Positions 1-11,044 of a DNA stretch of 64,000 bases are shown piece by piece. Made by a program: the position numbers and the translations under genes. The stretch is taken from the NCBI RefSeq assembly GCF_932276165.1, contig NC_064011.1:3861501-3925500 (forward strand), in the 5' to 3' direction. Positions within the stretch are counted from its first letter, which is position 1. Each line of letters starts with the position of its first letter. Under the pieces are notes generated by a model. It saw only the letters and a program-made list of their open reading frames with translations, did not search any database and was not told the origin of the DNA. The DNA is from Plutella xylostella. Taxonomy: Eukaryota; Arthropoda; Insecta; Lepidoptera; Plutellidae.

Positions 1-295
1 AATATAAAAAAAATTGTCTATGTCTAGATTGAAGATGAAGATAAAGATGACAAGGTTGAAGATGAAGATATTTTAAATTATGTAAATAAAAATAGTCCAA
101 GAATACTTTATAACTACTGTACCGCAGCAGGTAGTATTTAATCAAGAATTTCGCATCATTGTGTGCTGCATTCGAATAATTACGCACTCACATAAGTTAC
201 AGTCAACGACTTTCAAAAAGGAAACTAATAATTAATGAGGAGCAGACAGTATTGGACAAAAATAAAGGATAAAAGCTATAGATATCCGCATCCTG

Positions 296-366
296 TGGCG
301 TGTTTTGGGAGAAGCCTATATTACGTATCTAGCAGTGGATTGCTATAGGCTGATGATGATGATAAA
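296..366 (+). repeat. LINE-type 3' tail fragment ending in (GAT)n
   Basis: The text GGAGAAGCCTATATTAC, then CAGCAGTGGA, GGCTGATGATGATGATGA is a decayed copy of a 3' tail that I know as common in lepidopteran retroelements (…CCAGCAGTGGAC…GGCTGATGATGATG). The same kind of tail ends the 5S-headed SINE at 38.5 kb, so it probably belongs to the LINE that mobilises that SINE. Confidence 0.5.
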
Positions 367-396
367 ATGACTGATAATTATGAGATAAAGACTTAC

Positions 397-487
397 GGAG
401 GCTCCTCATGAGCAGAGCACTGCAAGATGGCTTCCACGTTGATTGCAGAGTTGACAATAGTCTTGTGAACATGGACACGGGGTTTGC
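397..487 (-). CDS. Ig-superfamily protein, exon g (start of third Ig domain)
   Basis: Internal exon read on the minus strand. It follows an acceptor ending TTTTCAG and ends at a GTAAGT donor. It enters with 2 nt of a codon begun by the exon at 978-1128 and leaves with 2 nt. The translation begins GKPRVHVHKTIV and contains AILQCSAHEEPP, the B-strand cysteine and following loop of an Ig domain. The 'VEA-L-C--H-EP' pattern resembles the third Ig domain of the klingon/lachesin/wrapper group of insect adhesion proteins (family knowledge, not a computed match). The rest of this domain and the carboxy terminus lie beyond the left edge of the window. Confidence 0.8.
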
Positions 488-977
488 CTGAAAATACAAT
501 AACATACATAGTCATAAATACTATACGAGTCAGGGACCTTATTTTCGGCTTATGAACTTTGATCTAACATAACATCGTTAAGTGTTTTCCAAAATGAGAC
601 AGTGATTAATATAGAAACACAATTATGCTAAACGGTATGGAGAATTGGATAGTCCGTAATATAAAAAGGAAATGTAAATTATAATAAGTTAATAAGCTTT
701 TAGTTTGTGCTCATTGGCAAGTCACTATAATTATAATACAATATAATAATAAAAATAATAATACACCTACAAGCAAAGAAAATTTTCCAGTGACAATAGC
801 ACCACGTCTGCAATATTTGAAGTACATTTATTAACAGAGTACCAGAACTACAATATTACCAACAAAAACGTAACAATATTTTGATCAAATTCGAAATTAC
901 TTACATGTTTAAAAAAAATAAAATAAGAAAAACTTTGGCATTGCTCGTGACTGAATTTAAAAGAAACCTCAACTCAC

Positions 978-1128
978 CGAGAACCTTAATGCTGATGGAC
1001 CCGACAGCAGGCTTGCCAACGTTGTTGTCGGCATAGCACAAGTACTTGCCGGCCTGCTCCCGTCTGATGCCGCGGATGTAGACGCTGTCTTCGGTGAACT
1101 CGCCGTCGGATTCGCTTAAGCCGTGGTT
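978..1128 (-). CDS. Ig-superfamily protein, exon f (second half of Ig domain 2)
   Basis: Minus-strand exon with acceptor TTACCCCCAG and donor GTGAGT; it starts in phase 0 and ends with 1 nt. Its 50 codons include the end of an Ig fold: SVYIRGIRREQAGKYLCYAD has the (D/E)xGxYxC signature with the second disulfide cysteine, followed by NNVGKPAV and the G-strand SISIKVL. It joins in frame to the exon at 3570-3688, which holds the first cysteine and the core tryptophan of the same domain. Confidence 0.88.
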
Positions 1129-3569
1129 CTGGGGGTAAAGATGTTAGGTGTTAGGAATCAGCTTTGCGATAGGAAAATTTTCCGCCCTAGGCGAGAGAGA
1201 AGATGAAAGGAAAAGGTGGAGCCGTATGTCCAAAGATGTGAAAGTTTTCGTGTGTGGTGTTTTTTTTTATGCTTTTTGTAGTTTTCGTCTACAAGCATTA
1301 AATCATTAGTTAGTAACCATTCTAATCCACTTCAAGCGAAGTGTTATGCCTTTATTGGTTATGCTGAGAAATAACTTTGCAACAAGTCTTAACGTTCGTA
1401 CCTAATCCTGACGAAATTAACTAAATTAAAAACTGTCATTAGTAACTATGAAAAATGACCAAAATAAAATCTTAAAACCTATTTATAAAGCGTTTCCTTA
1501 CTGACTAGTAGACACAGCTACATCCTAAAATTAAACTAAGTTTCCGTGTACCAGTCGTGTTTTGGTAACAAGAGTAAAATGTAAATTGAGTTGAGGAAGC
1601 AAGTACTGGGTTAATTTTAGAATTCCATTCTGCTTGTGTAAACTGAGTTGTCGGGAATTTATGTATGTATCTAAGAAGGGGTTGAGATATCTTGATGACT
1701 GCTTAGTTGATCTACAAACATTGGATTTAGATTCACTTTATAGTGTACTCAGATATCAAAATATCAAAGAATTCACATAATTTATAATACTGCACCTTTA
1801 AGTTGGCTTTTAAGTTATATTTAACACACGAGAAAATTACATTTGGAGGTCCTTTTAGTGTGTCGGAGATGCCAATATTTTATTTAAGTATTTGAAAGGT
1901 TATAAGTAATAATGATTGAGATCAACGAAATAAACACTTCTCTATCTAGAAGATTGAAACAGTCTTCAGTAGCCGTTCGTTTTTTACTTTGACTAGAAGT
2001 TACACGATTTGTTTAATTAAAGTCTGTTTTGTTAATAATTATTATCAGTGGCGTCTGTAATAAATTTAACGCAATTGACACTATCACAGTTAAATTGTCT
2101 ACAAATTCCTATGCAATGTGTAATCAAAATTAAAATTAATGAGGTATTTATAATTATTTTTTATGGAATATGTTTGCTTATTTTTATGAAAAAAAATATT
2201 TATAATTAAGTTAAGTTATAAGTTACCTAAGTAGTTTTATCATAGGTACATAAAAATTAAATAGCCCTTACAATATTATAATCTATTTTTTTATATAGAA
2301 TAACTGACTGTTACACCGTGGTCACTCAAATCCGTTTTGTTTCTATCAACAGGTAAAACATCATTTGGCCGTAATTTTTATACAATTTATCCACTAAAAA
2401 GAAGTGAAATCATGCTGAACGGCCTTTTAGTAAAAATACCCATCAATGAATGAATGTCCCACCATCAATGAGCAACATAATCACACAAATACGATTCATC
2501 AATCAATCGGACAGAATCGGACGGCAGACTGACGTGCTTTATCAATGAACTCTGACGTTATTTACTTATTTTAACATCTATAACGATCACTTTCAAGGCA
2601 CTTTTGGTCAATCTGCAATGTTTACTGTATTACCAGCCCTTAGTGTATGCCATACGGCATTACACTCCTTACCCAAGAATTTGTAGGTTACCAAGTTTTT
2701 GCTGAGTTTTTATGATAAAAGTGTAATCCGTTCAAGGCTTAACTGCACAGCATTAGCATTGCATTAAAATTGAATACTGCTTTTTCCAACAAACAGGATG
2801 GAATCTGGTAAGGAGGATATTTTTTCATAAACCCTGGAACTATAAAAATTATATCTCCCACCTAATTACCCCACAGTGAAAGCCATAGCGATTGTGATAG
2901 ATACTAAAATGAATAACTACGGTCGTCGTATCGATGTGTGTGGCTCCCGCCTTATCGATAGCTTTACTGACCAACTGTCGGAAATCGGGACCTATATTTT
3001 TTGTGCATTATGCAACTGTGCGTTTGGTATAAAAGTTTTACGATGTTTAAATGACCTAATTTCAAATTGTTTGTTGAAATTTTATGATTTTACTGTTGGA
3101 CAGTGATTTGTTTATCTTTTCACTGGTTCAGAATAGCTACTCGTTAATAACACACTATAAACTATTAAATATCAAGCTTTGTATTTGAATTTATGGCACG
3201 TCCACCAGCAATATTCATGTATTAAGTCTGAAGTCGAGTAGTCCAGCGATCTCACCATGTCGCACTTAAATCTGTTGGTTTCAGCGCATGGCACTGTGTA
3301 TAATATGTAATACATATTTATTAAATAAACAAAGTTAAAAAAAGATAATTTGGGTCTAAAATTTAACTAAGACGCAAAAATATGTGAGTGCTGCACTTCT
3401 GCATCGTTTGCAAACAGTACACAACAGTGTACAAGTTTGACTAGTATAATTATGCCTGAAGCAAAAATTTCAATAGTGAACAACTTTGAGTAACTTAATT
3501 TTACGGTACGTCGAAAGAATTGAAGATACCCATATATTTAAAGATAAGTATATTAAACTAAATATTTAC
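1129..3569 (-). other. Intron of the Ig gene (2.4 kb)
   Basis: Lies between two exons whose phases match (0/0). AT-rich, with no further exon or recognisable transposon seen. An open frame at 2876-3106 (76 codons) has no family features and I treat it as chance. Confidence 0.6.
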
Positions 3570-3688
3570 CTCTCCAGCAACATCTTCCCTGGACCAGATT
3601 AGTTTGGGCGGCGGAGATCCAGACACGTTGCAAGTTATACGCATGTCTGACCCCTCGATGACCTGGCCGCGGTTCGTGGCTGTCACCT
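3570..3688 (-). CDS. Ig-superfamily protein, exon e (first half of Ig domain 2)
   Basis: Minus-strand exon, acceptor TTCCACAG and donor GTAAAT. It starts with 2 nt that complete a Gln codon from the upstream exon and ends in phase 0. The translation reads VTATNRGQVIEGSDMRITC, then NVSGSPPPKLIWSREDVAGE: the first disulfide cysteine and the core tryptophan of an I-set/C2-type Ig domain, with the usual G-x-P-x-P loop between them. The intron on the far side falls in the middle of the domain, a common arrangement in insect Ig genes. Confidence 0.9.
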
Positions 3689-4004
3689 CTGTGGAATATG
3701 AGTGTTATGATGTTTAATAAGAATAATACTGGACTAAGGTTAACTCCTTGGGGTTATCCCTGATTTTCTTTGATTTGTATCGTTTTTAAGGATGTTTATA
3801 AGATTTTAGGTGGAGAAAAAACTATCTAGGTTATAAAACAACCTCGTCTTAAATATATATAAATAAATAATTATACTTAACAGAAACAAGCTGGTACAAC
3901 AACTATGTAGAAATAAATAATTAAAACTCAACTAATCTAGATCACAAACTTTCTTTTGGTTAAAACCCGACCAAAAATGAAAATAAGTGAAAACAAGAAC
4001 TCAC

Positions 4005-4135
4005 GAATGATCTTAGGCGCAAACTCGAATATGACGGTGTGCTCAATGTTCTGCTTGAAGATGTCACACTTGTATTTTCCGGCGTCGGACATTTGCAGAT
4101 CAGCGATGATCAGGTCGGTCTGACTCTCCCGGTCA
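4005..4135 (-). CDS. Ig-superfamily protein, exon d (second half of Ig domain 1)
   Basis: Minus-strand exon after a pyrimidine tract and TTTCAG acceptor, ending at GTGAGT; 131 nt, entering with 1 nt and leaving with 1 nt. DRESQTDLIIADLQMSDAGK followed by YKC is a textbook F-strand (L-I-x-x-D-AGxYxC). It continues into KQNIEHTVIFEFAPKII, the G-strand and the linker to domain 2. The upstream phase joins to the exon at 4339-4423, giving an Ile codon at the junction. Confidence 0.9.
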
Positions 4136-4338
4136 CTGAAACAGAAATACACAAAGATACGTCACGTGATGAAGTAGAGGAAGTTGATATTGTAAGAAAA
4201 AAAATGAGAGATTGTGGAGTGAATGAAGATATGACAGCGGGTAGGGTAAAATGGCGTGACATGAAGCACAAAGATGACCCTAAATAAGGAAAAGGCTTGG
4301 AAGAAGAAGAAAATATAATAATATTTTAAAACACATAC

Positions 4339-4423
4339 ATGGACATCCTGTCCGGGGCTCCCATCTTCTGAGTGCCGAGGAACAGCGGCGCTCCGTCCTT
4401 AAGCCACTGGAAGGCGACCGCTT
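4339..4423 (-). CDS. Ig-superfamily protein, exon c (core Trp of Ig domain 1)
   Basis: Short 85-nt exon on the minus strand; acceptor CATTTCCAG, donor GTATGT, 2 nt at each end. AVAFQWLKDGAPLFLG carries the C-strand tryptophan and a W-(L/Y)-K-(D/N)-G motif; TQKMGAPDRMS leads to the D-strand. Alone it would be too short to call, but phases and domain order with both neighbours fit exactly. Confidence 0.85.
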
Positions 4424-5777
4424 CTGGAAATGAGAGTTGATGTTGAATAACGAGTATTTATCAGGGATACCATCGTGAAAAGGAGATTTTAGTGTACTTA
4501 CGATGTTTTTTTGTTGATGTTTGTCTGGTTGTTTTTGTTTGTTCTGTATATTTCCGATTAGGTATCGGACTATCGGTTTATTATGGTCTCTTCAAATAAA
4601 GATCATTAATGGGATGCAATCGAGTTTAATTATTAGGACCCTGAAGTAGAAGAACTACGACATTACAGCGAGAAAAAATCAAGTTCATTTGAATTAATGA
4701 ATCTACCGGGGGGTGCCAATGGTGTACCTACCTAGACACTTCCACATTCCAAGGGAAAAGACTTCTGACAAAACCCTTATTACACGCGAGTAATGGAAGT
4801 TTTTGTTTGTATCGGATGTTTTTTCCCGTGGAATAGGATATAGGTATTCCTTTTATTTAATAGGTTCACAGATACATTCCCATAGGTAAGGCTCTGTCTG
4901 ATACAGGTAGAAAGGTCTATAGATTTAAAATGACAACAAAACGTATGGTACCTACAGTCACAATTTGAAATGCGTATATTTTGGAACTAACAGTCTATTT
5001 TCGTAGACTAAACGGCGCGAGAAATCATAAAACATATTGAGTATTTAGTTGTCTCATGATGTCATTCACGGCCATAGCGTCTGCCACCTATAAATCAAAG
5101 CAGGTAACGACTGAAAGAAAGCCAATAAAAATAGACCATCACGTCACTAGCAGACGTACGGTCTGCGGCGTCCATCTTGGATTCCGTGACAGTTACACCG
5201 GAAGTGGCGCGCGCGCATTTGGCGCCACCGGAAACATGTGAAACATTTTATGAATCAACACACTGTTTCATTGCGTAATAATTAGATTCGCTCGATTATA
5301 ATTTTTCGGATTTGATTTATCGGTTCCTGTTTGTTGGTCCTGACTGACAGTTTTAAGGTTTTAGGAAGCGGCGGACGCGTTGCGAATATCAATGAGATCA
5401 TCGCATGTAAAAAATCTTCATCAAAGTAGACGGTTTGGTTTCCGAGTAACTTTGGCATTCTTAGAAGTTGTATTAGATGAAGGTCTTTTAGTTTTACTAA
5501 TTAGCAATAAGTACCTACTTGCCTAAATAGGTAATAAAATGATTAATGCCTTGGATGGGCCTATGCCCAGGCTTTGGCGTAATGCATTATAGCAGAAATG
5601 ATCGTGGAAGTCAAAAATAAGTCTTACTATTTTAACTTACCTTTTCCAAAGAAGCCTTTTACAACTGCTTGTGATTGAAAAAGATGTTAGGAGTTGAGGA
5701 AAGCTCCACGTTGAGGAAAACATACTTTAAAACAATCCAGTTACAGATGAAGATGAACATGAAGAAAAGTTGCTCAC
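4424..5777 (-). other. Intron of the Ig gene (1.35 kb)
   Basis: Non-coding sequence between exons at 4339-4423 and 5778-5894 with matching phase 1/2. A 61-codon frame at 5056-5241 is not supported by splice sites or by any motif. No transposon seen. Confidence 0.55.
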
Positions 5778-5894
5778 CATTTTCCTTCGGCGACGGCTGT
5801 ATGACACACGGCAGTCGTAGCGTCATGCCGAGACCGACTTTGAAGTCCTCTCCTTTGTTTTGAATATCTGCGTTCACGTCTTCCTCCTCATCTC
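5778..5894 (-). CDS. Ig-superfamily protein, exon b (acidic linker and start of Ig domain 1)
   Basis: Minus-strand exon, acceptor TTTCACAG, donor GTGAGC; 117 nt, 2 nt in and 1 nt out. It begins with an acidic run (DEEEDVNADIQNKGEDF), then KVGLGMTLRLPCVIQPSP, the A'-B strands and first cysteine of Ig domain 1. The acidic stretch continues from the upstream exon, so the mature protein seems to carry a flexible negatively charged amino-terminal segment before its Ig modules. Confidence 0.87.
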
Positions 5895-6233
5895 CTGTGA
5901 AATGAGACAGGTTATAAGCATAATAAAAGGTGTCTAGTGATTCTTTAATAAGCTATCTAGGCAATTCAATGAAAATACCTACATCTTATCTTTCAAAAAC
6001 AAAAGAATATGAATAAACTCTAGTAGCATCCTAGGCAGTGGGACCTCTACGCTAGGTTTTATTTCTTTAGTTAATCAGTAATACAATCAATTTATATTAA
6101 AATATGTAACGCTCCTTTAGTTAATTGGGGACCCACCATCACAGATATTACGTGTGATTGTCACCACCACACATATAACGTGTGATTTTACTTATATTAA
6201 TCCTCAAAATTAGATAAATAAGGCTAAAATTAC

Positions 6234-6347
6234 CTTGATCAGCGTCGTTCTGGGTGTCATCGTCTGCAGCAGCATCAGAAAGTGGTTGATCATCGTAGTT
6301 CACTTCTGGATTCGCTTCTCGCCTTTCTATACTGTGCGTTCTCGCTT
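6234..6347 (-). CDS. Ig-superfamily protein, exon a (acidic amino-terminal linker)
   Basis: Minus-strand exon with acceptor TGTTGTTGCAG and donor GTAATT; 114 nt, 2 nt in and 1 nt out. It encodes ARTHSIERREANPEVNYDDQ followed by PLSDAAADDDTQNDADQ: hydrophilic, acidic, no fold expected. It is not the first exon, since it starts in mid-codon and has no methionine or signal peptide. The upstream exon(s) were not found; a short signal-peptide exon far to the right would be usual for such genes. Confidence 0.8.
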
Positions 6348-8587
6348 CTGCAACAACAGGAATAGGATGTTTAGATTCACCATTTATTTAAGTTACTTCT
6401 CCATAATCATCATCATCCTTATTCATCCATCAAGTGCCTTTTACTTCAACTTTAGCTGAAGCGATATTTTCGTTAGAAATAACTCTTACAAAGTTTTCAA
6501 CCGTCGTAACGAAAACAAACAATCCTCTGGCACTTAAGTCCAGTCCATTCATATTATTATTATGATATTCAAAGTGATTAATTCTTGGCATTGTCAAGTG
6601 CAAGTACCAGGGGGTCATTAGTAAGCAGGAGGTGTCATCTAGAACGGCACGCGGCTTTTCCTTCACGCAGCCAACATGGTACTGGTGGATGAAAGTCACT
6701 GTGGTCATCAATAAGGAACAGTTTCCTAATGAAGATGCTAAGGATCTATTTTGTGTTTTATATTCTAAAGTCCCGTACCTGAACATAGGAAAAGGACGTC
6801 TATATAACCCAGATTTGTAATAGTAAGTGCCAATTTCTCCATTCTCGGTTAGACCATAACCAGGGAGTAGTGGTTAACTTTTGACACATCTGTCATGAAT
6901 TTTATATGGAGATGACGTTTAATTTTTAAATCAATCCGTGTCGGTTAGATAACCGACTTCGGAGAAATTGGCACTTAATGATTCTCATGGAACCCAGTTC
7001 AGTCCAGGCAGAAGGAATTAGACAAAGATGTATCCGTTCGGTCAGATTAAAGAGGATCATTGTAACACAATACTTAAGATGTTGTAAATGAATTTGTGGA
7101 ATTCCAGACAACAATTAACTTAGACTAGATATGATATGACTCATGCTTTTAATTGCTTGAGAAAAATTGTAACCCGTCATTTTGAAAACAATTCGTAGAT
7201 CATTACTGGCCACGATGGATCCATATCTTTGAGCACAATACACAAACACATCAAAGTTAAACACCCTGCTTTTTCCTCAAGGATGAAGAGAACCTCCTCC
7301 ATTTTTCAAAGTCGTTTAAAAACTATAAAGTCCTTAGAAGTGAACTGTTAATCTTATTCGGACTGTACCCACCCGCATTACCTAATTGGTATGCAAGCGG
7401 CCGGCAACAGGCGTCCCACAGGGAGCGTTCAACGAAAGCTGCTATGAATGAATAATATTGGAGCCATTTGAACGTAGCCCGAAAACGAAACGTTGTTGGG
7501 GGGTCACTCTCTACTGATGAACAAGAAACGAACGAGATCTGTCGTGCAATCGGAATGCTTAATTAAACAAGATAGAGTCGTGGCTCGCGCAGCAACGCTC
7601 TGAAAATTCTTTTTTCGGCATTTAGAGTGAGCCCCTGATAAGTGGTATCGGTTTATAGGAACTCTTGGTACCTTTCGCTGAAGAAATGCGAAAGCGTAAG
7701 TCAATATGTAAGTACCTAATTGTTTGTTTACGCTTTCACGCGTACATGGGCTGAACCAATTTAGGCGAAATTCAAATCTACCGAATAGGACTACGTTGAC
7801 GTGCACGCAAAAATCCTTACTAGCCTGAATATATTTCAGCGAAAACATCATAAATGACAATGGGCGTTTTGGGACCTATGTCCAATAAAGATGACACATA
7901 CATCGTTGGATAGCTCTTTTCAAGTGAGCAAAAAAGTATTATGACGACAAATCCGTATAAGTTGTCCATTTTGAAATATATTCGTCGGAAGGAAGTATTT
8001 TTCTATGGCATTGCACTCTCTCTCCTGATGACAGTTAGGGCGTAATACACGTAAACACGTATTATTGAAATTGGAGAAATTACTTTGAACTGGTTTTATT
8101 TACTGAGATAATAAACAAATATAATATTATATGAAATACGATCATATTGTTATAAAAATTAAAAATGAATGTGAAAAACTAACAAAAACATTAAAATTAC
8201 AGAAATAAAATATAAAAACTTTCAAGGTACTATTATTCTAATTGGACAGTAAATCAAGACTAGCGCTTCCGTTATTCATATTCTGCAAAAAAATACCTTT
8301 TCAACGACGTATCACTCATTTCTATTGGTGCTGGTCCCAGCTTCCATATATTGGTGCCCATCATCATTTCATTTTATCACTTAATTTTATCTAACCTTGG
8401 ATTTTCAGTACTTCTGAAGAATATATTATATCCGTGACCTATAAATAAAGGTCCCCAAGTTTGTACCAAATGTTCACAGATGTATCCAATGAAGGATTGC
8501 CGGTCGGTCAAAATGGGCGATTCAACAATCAGCCATGAATTTTTTGCTCGAAGTTAATAACTTGTACCCTGTCTTACTGTGTTACCC
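6348..8587. other. Unassigned non-coding stretch right of the last Ig exon
   Basis: Probably intron or upstream region of the Ig gene. Several 60-120 codon frames (6430-6786, 7504-7860) show no motif, no convincing splice sites and AT-driven composition. No repeat family recognised. Confidence 0.4.
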
Positions 8588-8760
8588 TAGTCTAGAATAG
8601 AATAGAATAGAATAGAATATATCTTTATTGAACACCACAAATTAAAATATAAAAAAAGAGAACTTATAAACTAGGAACAATGAACAATAGGCGACCTTAT
8701 CGCTTAGAGCGATCTCTTACAGGTAACCTTAAACATAAAGAAATAAAAGTAAAGAAAATT
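8588..8760 (-). repeat. LINE 3' end with (TATTC)n tail
   Basis: On the minus strand the sequence runs AGAGATCGCTCTAAGCGATA, AGGTCGCC, …, TTCAATAAAG and then a tandem TATTC tail. The 'GATCGCT-TAAGCGATAAG' hairpin recurs on the plus strand at 18.25 kb and, decayed, at 33.5 kb, each time before an AATAAAG-type end. This marks three copies of one LINE family's 3' untranslated end. A 74-codon frame (8729-8953, minus) ends just before it and may be the remains of the element's last codons, but I cannot match it. Confidence 0.6.
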
Positions 8761-8953
8761 TGAGGGCTAGTCTAGCTCTTGTGTTTGTCACCGTGTGCAA
8801 AGGATTGGCCAGTCTGATTAGCAACAGTTTTAACATGTTTGTCTTTGGTAGTGTAGCTGCCAAACGACCAAACCGATTTTCGAATAGATTTTTTTGAGTC
8901 ATAGCTAATGTTAGCCCAAGTGTGACTGCGTTAAATGCTACTTTTATTGTCAA

Positions 8954-10311
8954 ATGGTTTTAACGTTGATTATTTATTTATTTTCAACAGCTTTCAACAG
9001 TGTTGGTGTTGGGAACAACCCGTCGCATTCGTTTTAATTATTTGTAATTGAAATGGCCCGGTTCTAACCAATTATTATGTTAGCAGTTGATACAAGCTTA
9101 TCCTGCTATACACCAGACGGTATAAAATTTAGTTTTTTTTTGGTATTTAGACGCTTTAATAAAGCGGAGGAGTATTCTAATTTTGTTTATGTTTGGTTGA
9201 CTGTGGCTTTGGTACAAGCAGATTTTATTTTTGTATGGATGGAAAAAATGCATTTTAGCATAGTACCGCATAATTATATGAAAATTGTTTTTTTTTTAGA
9301 TATTATGTTAATCGCTGACGCAAAAAAGGGGTGGCATACCTAACGAGTTTCACGTATCTTTCACGTTTCTGTTTTTGGTGGCTAATATTACAAATATAAT
9401 TTACTAACCTCCTAAATTATGTAAGTAAGTAACTTAGTACGGGCAACCCCTCTTTTACCAATAATGATGGTGTAAAATACAACAATGAATAAACAATAAG
9501 GGCCGGTTCAGATTATTTCCTGATCTCGAGGTCAGCCGGGACGTGAGGGAATGCGGGGCCTGGTGTAGGGTGGCCATGAGTCACGGTTCTGAGATGGGAC
9601 ATTCATGAGGTATGTTAAAAAAATATAGGATTATCAAAGAACTTGGGTGATGAAAATTTATTATAATTATAGAATACTGAAATCTATGCGTCTGTTGTGT
9701 GCGATGCCGAAAAATTGCCGCTTACGTTTGAGGTCACAACGCAAATATCAATTTTATTCGGAAAGTGATCGTGACCGTATCAACTCGAGCCGTTCAGTAT
9801 TCTTTGTATGAAAGTCTCTACTGCATTAGTGTGCGCTAATGGGAATCGTAACGTTACACAAGAGACAAGCTCGTGAACGCAGCCGATCCGTTTACGTTAC
9901 GTTTATGTGTGCTGTGTAACTTTAAAAGCCACCTCGGAAAGTCATCGTCACTTGAACGGCTGAAATTTTTGTCGCATGTCCCAATTTATCACCAAAGTCC
10001 TGCCAGCCTGGTCACCCCACAACTTCAAGATCGACTCCACCAGACTCTGATTCATGGTTCAGTGTGACCAGCTGAACAAATACATACCATAAATCGTTTT
10101 CATTTTTAGAATTACTTTTACTTGGGGACTTGGATTACATTTGTTTGTTGTACTTTGAAACTTGAGACTTGAGTTTGAGTTATGGAAGTTATTTATCGCT
10201 ACTGGTCTTATAACTGTTGATGGTGATGATGTTTTCGAGTGCAGAGCAAGAGAAAAGTAGCGTGGGACGCCCTCTTGCCCCCGTGAATGAAGAATTCAGA
10301 TAGGAAATTAT
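8954..10311. other. Unassigned non-coding stretch
   Basis: Contains frames of 88 codons (9077-9343) and 64 codons (9873-10067) without motifs. A GC-richer patch at 9520-9600 stands out, but neither strand gives a convincing exon. No transposon recognised. Confidence 0.4.
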
Positions 10312-10390
10312 CGAACTGTGTAGTGGTTAGTGACCCTGATTGCTGTGCCGGTTCGATTCCCGGCCGGGGTCGATATTTGTTTAAAGACAG
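10312..10390 (+). repeat. tRNA-headed SINE fragment
   Basis: Contains GTAGTGGTTAGTGACCCTGA and GGTTCGATTCCCGG, the A- and B-box regions seen in the complete SINEs at 15.0, 16.9 and 21.8 kb, followed by GATATTTGTTTAAAGACAG. About 15 bases of the anticodon region are missing and the tail is lost. Confidence 0.7.
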
Positions 10391-10880
10391 TAATTTAATC
10401 TAGATAATTATATATCTCTTCACAGAGATAATAAGATGGTAATAAGATTTTTTATTTCGGGTGAGCCTTTATTACACATAAAATATTACCTATACTTTTA
10501 TTAAGTACCTACTTACATTAAACCTACCACAAACCGCAGCAGTCGCCTCTTTCATACACCACCTCTTCAAAATACACAAGTTTTTTTTAATCTTCAAGCT
10601 TCACATCCCATACTTGAATAGCCCTCTTGAAAACGGTGTATTTGTTTGTCCCGGAACGAATTAGTCCGAGGCCCCATTGGTGCATTGTGTTGGTTTTGGG
10701 GATTATTTAGGACAAAATAGTGAAACAGAGTTTAACGCTTTGTAGAAAGATATTCGTTTAATCAGCGTTAATTTTCTTAAAATAAATTTATATTATTTTA
10801 GAAGGTATACGTCCGCCATATTGAATATCGTGTAACAGAAAGAGAGTCGATCAGCGTCTGTAGCTGCTTATATAGGCTTA

Positions 10881-11041
10881 GGGTGGCGAGGTCCAAACAA
10901 GTAATTTTTGCCAAATAATGCACAAAATACAAACACATTGCATCGACGAAGCGACGTCATTGCTATATATTTTTAAGAGCGTTTCTTTGGGACGGCATCG
11001 GCACCACTGATGCGACGCAACGCCCCAATAGGGCCTCACCC
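10881..11041. mobile_element. MITE with GGGTG…CACCC inverted ends
   Basis: 161-bp element. The left end GGGTGGCGAGGTCC faces the right end GGGCCTCACCC as imperfect inverted repeats. It is bordered by TTA on the left and TAA on the right. The size, ends and 3-bp TWA-like borders suggest a non-autonomous PIF/Harbinger-type element, although the two border triplets are not identical. Confidence 0.5.
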
Positions 11042-11044
11042 TAA

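Noticed and set aside
2876..3106. 76-codon frame inside the Ig gene intron
   Set aside because: Starts with a non-ATG codon in context, has no motif, and lies within an intron bounded by matching exons.
9520..9600. GC-rich patch as a coding exon
   Set aside because: The minus-strand frame from ATGGCC has no signal-peptide or family features, and the flanking splice sites are weak.
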